DNA of 60,995 nt from Rossellomorea sp. BNER (lineage in GTDB: Bacteria > Bacillota > Bacilli > Bacillales > Bacillaceae_B). Made by a program: the position numbers and the translations under genes. Below the pieces are notes generated by a model. The model had not been told where the DNA came from. It saw nothing but the letters and a program-made list of their open reading frames with translations, and did not search any database. Below are positions 34,157 to 41,868 of the stretch, one piece after another; positions within the stretch are counted from its first letter, which is position 1; every line of letters starts with the position of its first letter. The DNA is taken from positions 1 through 60,995 of the forward strand of contig JANAVG010000021.1 in assembly GCA_024213275.1 (NCBI GenBank), in the 5' to 3' direction.

Positions 34157-34675
34157 GCCGCGAAAAAGGGAAAAAGCCGAAATGACGGTAAGAAAAGAGA
34201 TCGTACGTGCCGCGAAAAAGGGAAAAGGCCAAAATGACGGTAAGAAAGAGGTCATGTGTGCCGCGAAAAAGGGAAAAAGCCGAAATGACGGTAAGAAAAG
34301 AGGTCATGTGTGCCGCGAAAAAGCAAAAAAACCGAAATGACGGTAAGAAGAGAGGTCATGCGTGCCGCGAAAAAAGGAAAAAGCCGAAATGACGGTAAGA
34401 AAAGAGATCATGCGTGCCGTGAAAAAGGGAAAAAGCCAAAATGACGGTAAAAAAAGAGATCATGTGTGCCGCGAAAAAGCAAAAAAACCAAAATGACGGT
34501 AAGAAGAGAGGTCATGCGTGCCGCGAAAAAAGGAAAAAGCCGAGGTGACGGTAAGAAAAGAGGTCATGAGTACCGCGAAAAAGGGAAAAAGCCAAAATGA
34601 CGGTAAGAAGAGAGGTCATGCGTGCCGCGAAAAAAGGAAAAAGCCGAGGTGACGGTAAGAAAAGAGATCATACGT
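34157..34675 (+). repeat. Ten tandem 52-bp direct repeats
   Basis: Units start at 34157, 34209, 34260, 34312, 34364, 34416, 34468, 34520, 34572 and 34624. All are 52 bp except the second, which is 51. Each unit reads gccgcgaaaaagggaaaaag, then ccgaaatgacggtaagaaa, then agaggtcatgcgt, with point variants. The + strand is about four-fifths purine. ATGAC and GTCAT in each unit form a short inverted repeat. As 52 is not a multiple of three, the reading frame changes from unit to unit, so a repeated protein is unlikely. Variants occur in a partial three-unit (156-bp) rhythm. The function is unknown. Confidence 0.95.
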
Positions 34676-35250
34676 GCTTCGGAATAACAAAAATTGAAAT
34701 TGAGTACCAATTCTTTAGCTTTTCCACTTGGTTTTAACCTTCTTTAGCAATATTATGTATAATTCTTCTACATGCCCACATAGTTATGTTCTTCATCGGC
34801 AAAATAAAGGTCATTTCTTATACTATCCTACAGAATTTGTCTTTCATCAGAGTTATACGGTCAAGACACAATTGTAATGCAGTCTTTGGCTGGATTGTAA
34901 ACGGCAAGATATTTGAATGTTGGTTACGGTAAATAAAGGGTTTGACGCGTGAAAATGAAGGTTCAGCATATAAACTAGAATGATGTTAGTAATTTCCGTG
35001 CTGTTATTTTCATAAAGGTGGTATCTAAGCTCAAAGCCAAATCATCCGTCCCAATCAGGAATATATTGACCAGTTCACCTAACATGACAAATTTCAAACA
35101 GCATATCCATATATGATTCGCTAGGAACTTAACGAAAAATTCATTAATGTGCTTTTTAATTTGCTCATTAACATTCTCCTCTTTTTATAAAATCCCTCTC
35201 AATACATATTCATTATTGTAAGAAAAAACACAAAGAATATTAGTTGGGAC
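34676..35250. other. Noncoding, apparently decayed sequence before the S10 promoters
   Basis: No intact gene is present in 575 bases. On the minus strand, one frame from about 35195 down to 34690 reads protein-like segments, such as NEQIKKHINEFFVKFLANHI and NDLYFADEEHNYVGM, interrupted by many stops. A small ATG with an agaggag site occurs at its upstream end in a different frame. This could be a relic of a lost gene, but I recognise no family. B. subtilis has ybaC in this interval, and these segments do not look like it. Confidence 0.35.
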
Positions 35251-35279
35251 TTGAAAAGAGCCTATTGGGTTTGTATAAT
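35251..35279 (+). promoter_or_regulatory. S10 operon promoter P1
   Basis: TTGAAA (35251-35256), 17 bases, TATAAT (35274-35279). It would give a leader of about 195 bases containing the inverted repeat and the second promoter. Confidence 0.75.
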
Positions 35280-35292
35280 AGAAAAAGTGTGC

Positions 35293-35340
35293 AAAACACA
35301 AAGATTTTCCGCAATAAATCTTGCATCCGCTTTGTGTTTT
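35293..35340 (+). repeat. 11-bp inverted repeat overlapping promoter P2
   Basis: AAAACACAAAG (35293-35303) and CTTTGTGTTTT (35330-35340) are perfect complements around a 26-base centre that contains the P2 -35 element. It could be an operator for P2 or a hairpin in the P1 transcript. Confidence 0.8.
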
Positions 35341-35349
35341 AGTTATAAT
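35321..35349 (+). promoter_or_regulatory. S10 operon promoter P2
   Basis: TTGCAT (35321-35326), 17 bases, TATAAT (35344-35349). Its spacer overlaps the right arm of the inverted repeat. Confidence 0.7.
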
Positions 35350-35392
35350 AGACAATGTTGGTCTTTGACTGCGATGAAATGGAAGGTTGCTG

Positions 35393-35425
35393 ACACACCC
35401 GGCCGCTTTGCCATGGCGAGTGTGT
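35393..35425 (+). promoter_or_regulatory. Hairpin in the rpsJ leader
   Basis: ACACAC (35393-35398) pairs with GTGTGT (35420-35425), and CGC (35404-35406) with GCG (35416-35418). It sits about 55 bases before rpsJ in a GC-richer patch. A ribosomal-protein binding site is possible, but I cannot assign one. Confidence 0.4.
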
Positions 35426-35481
35426 GGGAAATTTCCATGGAGAATGTCTATTTCAAAATAGGCGATAAAGGAGGGAAAATA

Positions 35482-35790
35482 ATGGCAAAACAAAAAATTC
35501 GTATCCGTTTAAAAGCGTATGATCACAGAATCCTTGATCAATCAGCTGAGAAGATTGTTGAAACAGCAAAACGTTCTGGTGCGGCGGTTTCAGGACCGAT
35601 TCCACTTCCAACTGAGAAATCTGTTTATACAATTCTACGTGCTGTGCACAAATACAAAGATTCTCGTGAGCAATTCGAAATGCGTACACATAAACGCTTA
35701 ATCGATATTGTGAATCCAACACCACAAACAGTTGATGCGCTTATGCGTTTAGACTTACCATCTGGTGTAGATATTGAAATCAAACTTTAA
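35482..35790 (+). CDS. rpsJ: Ribosomal protein uS10
   Basis: uS10 is a 30S head protein that also joins NusB in antitermination complexes at boxA. The 102 residues read MAKQKIRIRLKAYDHRILDQ and end with RLDLPSGVDIEIKL, standard for the family. ATG 35482 follows aaaggaggg. It heads the S10-spc-alpha superoperon transcribed from the two promoters upstream. A long in-frame upstream extension crosses both promoters' leader and is not coding. Confidence 0.98.
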   Translation: MAKQKIRIRLKAYDHRILDQSAEKIVETAKRSGAAVSGPIPLPTEKSVYTILRAVHKYKDSREQFEMRTHKRLIDIVNPTPQTVDALMRLDLPSGVDIEIKL

Positions 35791-35823
35791 TCTTATACAA
35801 ACATATTTTAGGAGGTGTGACTT

Positions 35824-36450
35824 ATGACCAAAGGAATCTTAGGAAGAAAGATCGGTATGACTCAAGTTTTTGCTGAAAACGGTGATCTTATCCCTGTAAC
35901 AGTAATTGAAGCTACTGGAAACGTTGTTCTACAAAAGAAATCAGCTGATGTTGATGGATATGAAGCAATCCAAATTGGATTCGAAGACAAACGTGAAAAG
36001 CTTTCAAACAAACCTGAAAAAGGCCATGTTGCAAAAGCAGAAACTGCTCCTAAGCGCTTCATCCGTGAAATTCGCGGTATAAACGTGGAAGAGTACGAAG
36101 TTGGTCAAGAAGTCAAAGTTAATATTTTCGCAGAAGGCGATACAGTAGATGTAACAGGAGTATCTAAAGGGAAAGGCTTCCAAGGTGCGATCAAGCGTCA
36201 CAATCAATCTCGCGGACCTATGTCTCATGGATCTCGTTACCACCGTCGCCCTGGTTCAATGGGACCTGTTGATCCAAACCGCGTATTCAAAGGTAAATTA
36301 CTACCAGGACGTATGGGTGGAGAACAAATCACGATCCAAAACCTTGAGATCGTAAAAGTGGATGCTGAACGCAACCTTCTTTTAGTGAAAGGAAACGTTC
36401 CTGGCCCTAAAAAAGCATTAATTAAAGTCAAAAGTGCGATTAAAGCATAA
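35824..36450 (+). CDS. rplC: Ribosomal protein uL3
   Basis: uL3 starts 50S assembly, and its extension approaches the peptidyl transferase centre. The 208 residues begin MTKGILGRKIGMTQVFAENG. GKGFQGAIKRHNQSRGPMSHGS (about 118-139) forms that extension. The ribosome site is taggaggtg. It is cotranscribed with rpsJ and rplD. No substitutions of note are visible in the extension. Confidence 0.97.
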   Translation: MTKGILGRKIGMTQVFAENGDLIPVTVIEATGNVVLQKKSADVDGYEAIQIGFEDKREKLSNKPEKGHVAKAETAPKRFIREIRGINVEEYEVGQEVKVNIFAEGDTVDVTGVSKGKGFQGAIKRHNQSRGPMSHGSRYHRRPGSMGPVDPNRVFKGKLLPGRMGGEQITIQNLEIVKVDAERNLLLVKGNVPGPKKALIKVKSAIKA

Positions 36451-36480
36451 TAGAGACTTATAGGAAAGGAGGAAAAAGGA

Positions 36481-37104
36481 ATGCCAAAAGTAGCTTTATT
36501 TAATCAAAGCGGATCTAAAGTTGGTGATATCGAACTTAACGATTCAATCTTTGGTGTTGAACCAAACAAACAAGTGTTGTTTGAAGCAGTTCTAATGCAA
36601 AGAGCTTCCTTACGTCAAGGAACTCATAAAGTAAAAAACCGTTCTGAAGTAGCTGGCGGAGGCCGTAAACCATGGCGTCAAAAAGGTACAGGACGTGCTC
36701 GTCAGGGATCAATTCGTTCCCCACAATGGCGCGGAGGTGGTACTGTATTTGGACCAGTTCCACGTAGCTATAGCTACAAACTTCCAAAGAAAGTACGCCG
36801 TTTGGCTATTAAATCTGCATTATCTACTAAGGTAGCAGAAGAAAACATTCTAGTATTAGAAGCACTTGCTTTTGATGCTCCAAAAACAAAGGAATTTGCT
36901 AGTGTACTAAAAGGACTATCTGTTAACTCTAAAACATTAGTTGTTACAGACGGACTTGATGAAAACGTAGCTCTTTCTGCACGCAATATTCCAGGAGTTA
37001 CAGTTGTAGCTGCAAATGGAATCAGCGTACTTGATGTTGTTGGACATGATAAGCTAGTCATGACAAAAGCAGCAGTTGAAAAAGTAGAGGAGGTGCTTGC
37101 ATAA
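36481..37104 (+). CDS. rplD: Ribosomal protein uL4
   Basis: uL4 lines the peptide exit tunnel. The 207 residues include the tunnel loop around NRSEVAGGGRKPWRQKGTGR (about 49-68), the site of macrolide-resistance changes elsewhere; the loop looks wild-type. In E. coli L4 represses the S10 operon; whether it does so here is unknown. The stop overlaps the rplW start by one base. Confidence 0.97.
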   Translation: MPKVALFNQSGSKVGDIELNDSIFGVEPNKQVLFEAVLMQRASLRQGTHKVKNRSEVAGGGRKPWRQKGTGRARQGSIRSPQWRGGGTVFGPVPRSYSYKLPKKVRRLAIKSALSTKVAEENILVLEALAFDAPKTKEFASVLKGLSVNSKTLVVTDGLDENVALSARNIPGVTVVAANGISVLDVVGHDKLVMTKAAVEKVEEVLA

Positions 37105-37388
37105 TGGATGCACGCGAAATCATTAAGCGCCCCGTCATTACAGAACGCTCAACTGATCTTATGGCTGACAAAAAGTACACTTTTGAGGTTGATACAAGAG
37201 CGAACAAAACTCAAGTTAAAGATGCAGTTGAAGAAGTCTTTGGCGTGAACGTTGCAAAAGTAAACATCATGAATTACAAAGGTAAATTCAAGCGCATGGG
37301 ACGTCATGCTGGTTATACCAACAAACGTCGTAAAGCGGTAGTTACTCTTACAACTGAAAGCAAAGAAATCGAATTCTTTGAAGTATAA
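37104..37388 (+). CDS. rplW: Ribosomal protein uL23
   Basis: uL23 surrounds the tunnel exit and docks trigger factor and SRP. The 94 residues start MDAREIIKRPVITERSTDLM and include the basic loop YKGKFKRMGRHAGYTNKRRKA, which enters 23S rRNA. The ATG overlaps the rplD stop (taATGg). The ribosome site gaggaggtg is inside rplD. Confidence 0.97.
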   Translation: MDAREIIKRPVITERSTDLMADKKYTFEVDTRANKTQVKDAVEEVFGVNVAKVNIMNYKGKFKRMGRHAGYTNKRRKAVVTLTTESKEIEFFEV

Positions 37389-37421
37389 TAAAGCAAGCAT
37401 TTAGAAGAGGAGGGAAAAGAC

Positions 37422-38252
37422 ATGGCGATTAAAAAGTATAAACCTACCTCTAATGGTCGTCGCGGTATGACTACATCTGACTTTGCGGAAATTACTACTG
37501 ACAAACCAGAAAAGTCATTACTAGCGCCTTTACACAAAAAAGGTGGCCGTAACAACCAAGGTAAGTTAACAGTTCGTCATCAAGGTGGCGGTCATAAGCG
37601 TCAATACCGTATCATCGATTTCAAACGTGAAAAAGATGGTATACCAGGACGCGTTGCTACGATCGAATACGATCCAAACCGCTCAGCAAATATTGCACTA
37701 ATTAACTATGTAGATGGAGAAAAACGTTACATCCTTGCACCTAAGTCTATCGAAGTGGGCATGGAAGTAATGTCTGGTCCTGAAGCAGATATTAAAGTAG
37801 GTAATGCATTACCACTTATCAATATTCCAGTTGGTACAGTAGTTCATAATATTGAACTTAAACCTGGAAAAGGTGGTCAATTAGTACGTTCAGCTGGTAC
37901 TTCTGCTCAAGTACTTGGTAAAGAAGGTAAATATGTACTTGTACGTTTAAATTCTGGTGAAGTTCGTATGATTCTTGCAACTTGCCGTGCAACTGTAGGT
38001 CAAGTTGGTAATGAACAACATGAACTTATTAACATTGGTAAAGCAGGACGTTCTCGTTGGTTAGGTAAGCGCCCAACTGTACGTGGATCTGTAATGAACC
38101 CTAACGATCACCCACACGGTGGTGGTGAAGGACGCGCTCCAATCGGACGTAAATCTCCAATGTCACCATGGGGTAAACCAACTCTTGGTTACAAAACTCG
38201 TAAGAAAAACAACAAGTCAGATAAATTTATTGTGCGTCGTCGCAAAAAATAA
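37422..38252 (+). CDS. rplB: Ribosomal protein uL2
   Basis: uL2 is required for subunit joining and peptidyl transferase function. The 276 residues begin MAIKKYKPTSNGRRGMTTSD and include HQGGGHKRQYRIIDFKR near 50 and the conserved MNPNDHPHGGGEGRAPIGR near 225 that contacts the catalytic centre. It follows rplW after 33 bases with gaggaggg. Confidence 0.98.
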   Translation: MAIKKYKPTSNGRRGMTTSDFAEITTDKPEKSLLAPLHKKGGRNNQGKLTVRHQGGGHKRQYRIIDFKREKDGIPGRVATIEYDPNRSANIALINYVDGEKRYILAPKSIEVGMEVMSGPEADIKVGNALPLINIPVGTVVHNIELKPGKGGQLVRSAGTSAQVLGKEGKYVLVRLNSGEVRMILATCRATVGQVGNEQHELINIGKAGRSRWLGKRPTVRGSVMNPNDHPHGGGEGRAPIGRKSPMSPWGKPTLGYKTRKKNNKSDKFIVRRRKK

Positions 38253-38312
38253 CGGGGTTGAACTACGGTTCACATATAGAGCCGTAGAGCAATCGCGAAG
38301 GGAGGTTCAAAC

Positions 38313-38591
38313 ATGGGTCGTAGCTTAAAAAAAGGACCTTTTGTTGATGATCATTTAATTAACAAGATCGAGAAACTGAACGAAACAGAGGGAAAAAAAG
38401 TTATTAAAACTTGGTCTCGCCGTTCAACGATCTTCCCAGCATTCATCGGTCACACAATCGCAGTTTACGATGGTCGTAAACATGTGCCAGTATACGTCAC
38501 TGAAGACATGGTAGGTCATAAACTTGGTGAATTCGCACCAACTCGTACTTACAAAGGTCATGCTAGTGATGATAAGAAATCAAGACGCTAA
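38313..38591 (+). CDS. rpsS: Ribosomal protein uS19
   Basis: uS19 is a 30S head protein that contacts uS13 and the A-site tRNA region. The 92 residues start MGRSLKKGPFVDDHLINKIE and contain GHTIAVYDGRKHVPVYVTEDMVGHKLGEF. ATG 38313 follows gaagggagg. rplV begins 20 bases later. Length is usual for Bacillaceae. Confidence 0.97.
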   Translation: MGRSLKKGPFVDDHLINKIEKLNETEGKKVIKTWSRRSTIFPAFIGHTIAVYDGRKHVPVYVTEDMVGHKLGEFAPTRTYKGHASDDKKSRR

Positions 38592-38611
38592 ATTGAGAGG
38601 AGGTTATCCTA

Positions 38612-38953
38612 ATGGAAGCTAAAGCTGTTGCTAGAACAGTTCGTGTTGCTCCTCGTAAGGTACGTTTAGTTGTAGATCTAATCCGAGGTAAGCAAGTAGG
38701 CGAAGCGGTAGCTATTTTGAAGCACACTCCAAAAGCTGCTTCTCCAGTGATTGAGAAAGTATTAAAATCTGCTGTAGCTAACGCAGAGCATAACTATGAT
38801 ATGGACGTTAATAATCTTGTAATTACAGAGGCTTATGTAAATGAAGGGCCTACATTGAAACGCTTCCGTCCTCGTGCGATGGGACGCGCAAGCCAAATTT
38901 TAAAACGCACAAGCCACATTACAGTAGTGGTATCAGAAAAGAAGGAGGGATAA
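38612..38953 (+). CDS. rplV: Ribosomal protein uL22
   Basis: uL22 has a long beta-hairpin that reaches into the exit tunnel next to uL4. The 113 residues begin MEAKAVARTVRVAPRKVRLV; the hairpin covers about residues 80-100, with GPTLKRFRPRAMGRAS. rpsC starts three bases after its stop. The hairpin shows no obvious insertion or deletion of the sort that gives macrolide resistance. Confidence 0.97.
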   Translation: MEAKAVARTVRVAPRKVRLVVDLIRGKQVGEAVAILKHTPKAASPVIEKVLKSAVANAEHNYDMDVNNLVITEAYVNEGPTLKRFRPRAMGRASQILKRTSHITVVVSEKKEG

Positions 38954-38956
38954 TTC

Positions 38957-39613
38957 GTGGGTCAAAAAGTACATCCAGTCGGACTGCGTGTTGGAGTAAT
39001 TCGTGATTGGGAATCAAAATGGTACGCTGATAAAGATTATGCGAATCTTCTACACGAAGACCTTAAAGTACGTGAATATATTGCGAAACGTTTAGTTGAT
39101 GCATCTGTTTCTAAAGTAGAAATCGAACGTGCAGCTAACCGCATCAATATTACAGTTCATACAGCAAAACCTGGTATGGTTATCGGTAAAGGTGGTACAG
39201 AAGTTGAGGCGTTACGTAAAGCGTTAAACGACTTAACTGGAAAACGAGTACACATCAATATCGTTGAAATTAAAAAAGCTGATTTAGATTCAAAATTAGT
39301 TGCTGAAAACATTGCTCGTCAATTAGAAAATCGTGTATCTTTCCGTCGTGCTCAGAAACAAGCGATTCAACGTGCAATGCGTGGAGGAGCTAAAGGTATC
39401 AAAACTCAAGTTTCTGGTCGTCTAGGCGGTGCAGATATCGCTCGTGCTGAACACTACAGCGAAGGAACTGTTCCACTTCATACACTTCGCGCTGACATTG
39501 ATTATGCTCATGCTGAAGCAGATACTACTTACGGTAAACTAGGTGTGAAAGTGTGGATCTATCGTGGAGAGGTCCTTCCTACAAAGAAGAAATCTGAGGA
39601 AGGAGGAAAATAA
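38957..39613 (+). CDS. rpsC: Ribosomal protein uS3
   Basis: uS3 forms part of the mRNA entry tunnel and its helicase activity. The 218 residues start with GTG (GQKVHPVGLRVGVIRDWESK), contain a KH domain with PGMVIGKGGTEVEALRKAL near 77 and a conserved C-terminal half with GRLGGADIARAEHYSEG. aaggaggg lies inside the end of rplV. rplP follows after two bases. Confidence 0.97.
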   Translation: MGQKVHPVGLRVGVIRDWESKWYADKDYANLLHEDLKVREYIAKRLVDASVSKVEIERAANRINITVHTAKPGMVIGKGGTEVEALRKALNDLTGKRVHINIVEIKKADLDSKLVAENIARQLENRVSFRRAQKQAIQRAMRGGAKGIKTQVSGRLGGADIARAEHYSEGTVPLHTLRADIDYAHAEADTTYGKLGVKVWIYRGEVLPTKKKSEEGGK

Positions 39614-39615
39614 TT

Positions 39616-40050
39616 ATGTTATTACCTAAACGCGTTAAATATCGTCGCGAACATCGTGGTAAAATGCGTGGACGCACTAAAGGCGGTGCAGAAGTAGCAT
39701 TCGGTGAGTATGGTTTGCAAGCTACTGAAGCTTCTTGGATTACAAACCGTCAAATTGAAGCGGCTCGTATTGCAATGACTCGTTACATGAAACGTGGCGG
39801 TAAAGTTTGGATTAAAATTTTCCCTCACAAGCCTTATACTGCTAAACCACTAGAAGTACGTATGGGTTCCGGTAAAGGTGCTCCAGAAGGATGGGTTGCA
39901 GTTGTAAAGCCTGGTAAAATCATGTTTGAAATTGCTGGTGTTTCGGAAGAAGTAGCTCGTGAAGCTCTTCGTCTTGCAGCGCACAAACTTCCTGTAAAAT
40001 GTAAGTTTGTAAAACGAGAAGAAATTGGTGGTGAATCAAATGAAAACTAA
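39616..40050 (+). CDS. rplP: Ribosomal protein uL16
   Basis: uL16 lies at the base of the central protuberance and orients A-site tRNA. The 144 residues begin MLLPKRVKYRREHRGKMRGR and include GGKVWIKIFPHKPYTAKP and GSGKGAPEGWVAVVKPG (about 84-100). gaaggaggaaa supplies the ribosome site. The end overlaps rpmC by 11 bases. Confidence 0.97.
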   Translation: MLLPKRVKYRREHRGKMRGRTKGGAEVAFGEYGLQATEASWITNRQIEAARIAMTRYMKRGGKVWIKIFPHKPYTAKPLEVRMGSGKGAPEGWVAVVKPGKIMFEIAGVSEEVAREALRLAAHKLPVKCKFVKREEIGGESNEN

Positions 40051-40243
40051 TGAAATTCGTGACTTAACCACTGCTGAAATAGAACAAAAAGTAAAATCTC
40101 TTAAAGAAGAGTTATTCAACCTACGATTCCAACTTGCGACTGGTCAACTTGAAAACACTGCTCGCATCCGTGAAGTTCGTAAAGCGATCGCTCGTATGAA
40201 AACTGTAATTCGTGAAAGAGAGATCGGCGTAAATAATCGATAA
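40040..40243 (+). CDS. rpmC: Ribosomal protein uL29
   Basis: uL29 is a small two-helix protein at the tunnel exit beside uL23. The 67 residues read MKTNEIRDLTTAEIEQKVKS and continue with LKEELFNLRFQLATGQLEN. I chose ATG 40040, after ggtggtg inside rplP; a start at 40025 would add five non-conserved residues. The 11-base overlap implies coupled translation. Confidence 0.96.
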   Translation: MKTNEIRDLTTAEIEQKVKSLKEELFNLRFQLATGQLENTARIREVRKAIARMKTVIREREIGVNNR

Positions 40244-40263
40244 TTGAGAGGAGGTTTGCTTCA

Positions 40264-40527
40264 ATGAGTGAACGCAACCAACGTAAGGTTTACACTGGAC
40301 GTGTTGTTTCCGACAAAATGGATAAAACAGTCACTGTAATGGTTGAAACTTACAAAAAGCACTCACTATACGGCAAACGCGTAAAGTACTCTAAAAAGTT
40401 CAAAGCTCATGATGAGCAAAATGAAGCTAAAATTGGCGATATCGTACGTATCATGGAAACTCGTCCACTTTCAGCTACAAAACGTTTCCGTTTAGTTGAA
40501 GTAATTGAAAAAGCAGTAATTATCTAA
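40264..40527 (+). CDS. rpsQ: Ribosomal protein uS17
   Basis: uS17 binds helices 7 and 11 of 16S rRNA early in 30S assembly. The 87 residues start MSERNQRKVYTGRVVSDKMD and include the OB-fold strands KTVTVMVETYKKHSLYGKRV and the conserved RPLSATKRFRLVEV. gagaggagg precedes it by about 9 bases. Confidence 0.97.
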   Translation: MSERNQRKVYTGRVVSDKMDKTVTVMVETYKKHSLYGKRVKYSKKFKAHDEQNEAKIGDIVRIMETRPLSATKRFRLVEVIEKAVII

Positions 40528-40570
40528 TATATGTTCGGATTGATGTTTATTCCGAAGGGAGGTTACCTAC

Positions 40571-40939
40571 ATGATTCAACAAGAATCACGTTTAAAAGTT
40601 GCTGATAACTCTGGTGCTCGTGAAGTTCTTACAATTAAAGTGCTTGGCGGTTCTGGTCGTAAAACGGCTAACATCGGTGATGTTATCGTGTGCACAGTAA
40701 AACAAGCAACACCAGGCGGCGTTGTTAAAAAAGGTGACGTTGTAAAAGCGGTTGTTGTTCGTACTAAGAGCGGTGTTCGTCGTAATGATGGTTCATACAT
40801 CAAATTCGATGAGAATGCTTGTGTAATTATCAAGGACGACAAAGGTCCACGTGGAACTCGTATCTTTGGACCTGTTGCACGTGAACTACGTGACAGCAAC
40901 TTTATGAAAATTGTATCTTTAGCTCCAGAAGTTCTTTAA
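40571..40939 (+). CDS. rplN: Ribosomal protein uL14
   Basis: uL14 sits at the subunit interface and is the binding site for the silencing factor RsfS. The 122 residues begin MIQQESRLKVADNSGAREVL, with GSYIKFDENACVIIKDDKGP near 76-95 and a C-terminal MKIVSLAPEVL. gaagggagg precedes it. This is the second operon (spc) portion of the superoperon; no separate promoter is clear. Confidence 0.97.
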   Translation: MIQQESRLKVADNSGAREVLTIKVLGGSGRKTANIGDVIVCTVKQATPGGVVKKGDVVKAVVVRTKSGVRRNDGSYIKFDENACVIIKDDKGPRGTRIFGPVARELRDSNFMKIVSLAPEVL

Positions 40940-40977
40940 TAGATTACTGAATTGGCCATTCAAGGAGGTGCGACAAA

Positions 40978-41289
40978 ATGCATGTAAAAAAAGGCGATAA
41001 AGTAATGGTCATCACGGGAAAAGACAAGGGAAAAACAGGTGTAGTACTTGCAGCATTCCCTAAAAAAGACCGTGTACTTGTTGAAGGTGTGAACGTTGTT
41101 AAAAAGCACTCAAAACCTTCTCAAGTTAATCCGCAAGGCGGCATCATCAGCCAAGAGGCACCTATTCATGTATCAAATGTAATGCCACTTGATCCGAAGT
41201 CTAACGAGCCAACTCGTGTAGGATCTAAGACGGTTGATGGCAAAAGTGTACGTGTAGCAAGTAAATCAGGTGAAGTTTTAGATAAATAG
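40978..41289 (+). CDS. rplX: Ribosomal protein uL24
   Basis: uL24 is one of the initiators of 50S assembly. The 103 residues begin MHVKKGDKVMVITGKDKGKT with a KOW motif (about 5-32) and have the conserved VEGVNVVKKHSKPSQVNPQG. aaggaggtg sets the start. It follows rplN by 38 bases. Confidence 0.97.
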   Translation: MHVKKGDKVMVITGKDKGKTGVVLAAFPKKDRVLVEGVNVVKKHSKPSQVNPQGGIISQEAPIHVSNVMPLDPKSNEPTRVGSKTVDGKSVRVASKSGEVLDK

Positions 41290-41315
41290 TTCTCAATAGA
41301 AGGGAGGTACTCTAC

Positions 41316-41855
41316 ATGAACCGCCTAAAAGAAAAGTTCAATAGTGAAATTACGCCTGCTCTTATGAGCAAGTTCGATTATAAATCTGTAATGCAAGTAC
41401 CTAAAATCGACAAAATTGTTGTGAACATGGGTATTGGTGATGCTGTTCAAAACGCAAAAGCTTTAGACGTTGCGGTTGAAGAATTAGCATTAATCACTGG
41501 TCAAAAACCAGTTGTAACAAAAGCAAAAAAATCTATCGCTGGATTCCGTTTACGTGAAGGTATGCCTATTGGGGCAAAAGTTACACTTCGCGGAGAGCGT
41601 ATGTACGAATTCCTAGATAAATTAATTTCTGTATCACTTCCACGTGTACGTGACTTCCGTGGTGTTTCTAAAAAAGCATTTGACGGACGTGGAAACTACA
41701 CGCTTGGAATTAAAGAACAATTAATCTTCCCAGAGATTGACTATGATAAAGTTTCAAAAGTACGTGGTATGGATATCGTTATCGTTACTACTGCTAACTC
41801 TGATGAAGAAGCTCGTGAATTAATGACACAAATCGGAATGCCATTCCAAAAGTAA
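41316..41855 (+). CDS. rplE: Ribosomal protein uL5
   Basis: uL5 binds 5S rRNA with uL18 and forms bridge B1b. The 179 residues begin MNRLKEKFNSEITPALMSKF and include QVPKIDKIVVNMGIGDAVQN, GRGNYTLGIKEQLIFPEIDY near 128 and the C-terminal EEARELMTQIGMPFQK. agggaggta precedes it. rpsN starts 13 bases later. Confidence 0.97.
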   Translation: MNRLKEKFNSEITPALMSKFDYKSVMQVPKIDKIVVNMGIGDAVQNAKALDVAVEELALITGQKPVVTKAKKSIAGFRLREGMPIGAKVTLRGERMYEFLDKLISVSLPRVRDFRGVSKKAFDGRGNYTLGIKEQLIFPEIDYDKVSKVRGMDIVIVTTANSDEEARELMTQIGMPFQK

Positions 41856-41868
41856 GGGAGGCGAAAAT

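Noticed and set aside
34207..34392. A 61-codon Lys/Arg-rich open frame inside the repeats
   Set aside because: It is a by-product of the purine-rich 52-bp repeats; the frame shifts by one base each unit and there is no proper ribosome site.
34157..34675. CRISPR array
   Set aside because: The units abut directly with no unique spacers, are not 23-50 bp repeats with spacers, and no cas gene is nearby.
33999..35250. Insertion sequence or transposase remnant
   Set aside because: No terminal inverted repeats, target duplications or recognisable transposase motifs were found in the translated frames.
35185..35493. A 102-codon minus-strand frame over the S10 promoter region
   Set aside because: It covers two promoters and the rpsJ leader, has no ribosome site, and its composition is not protein-like.
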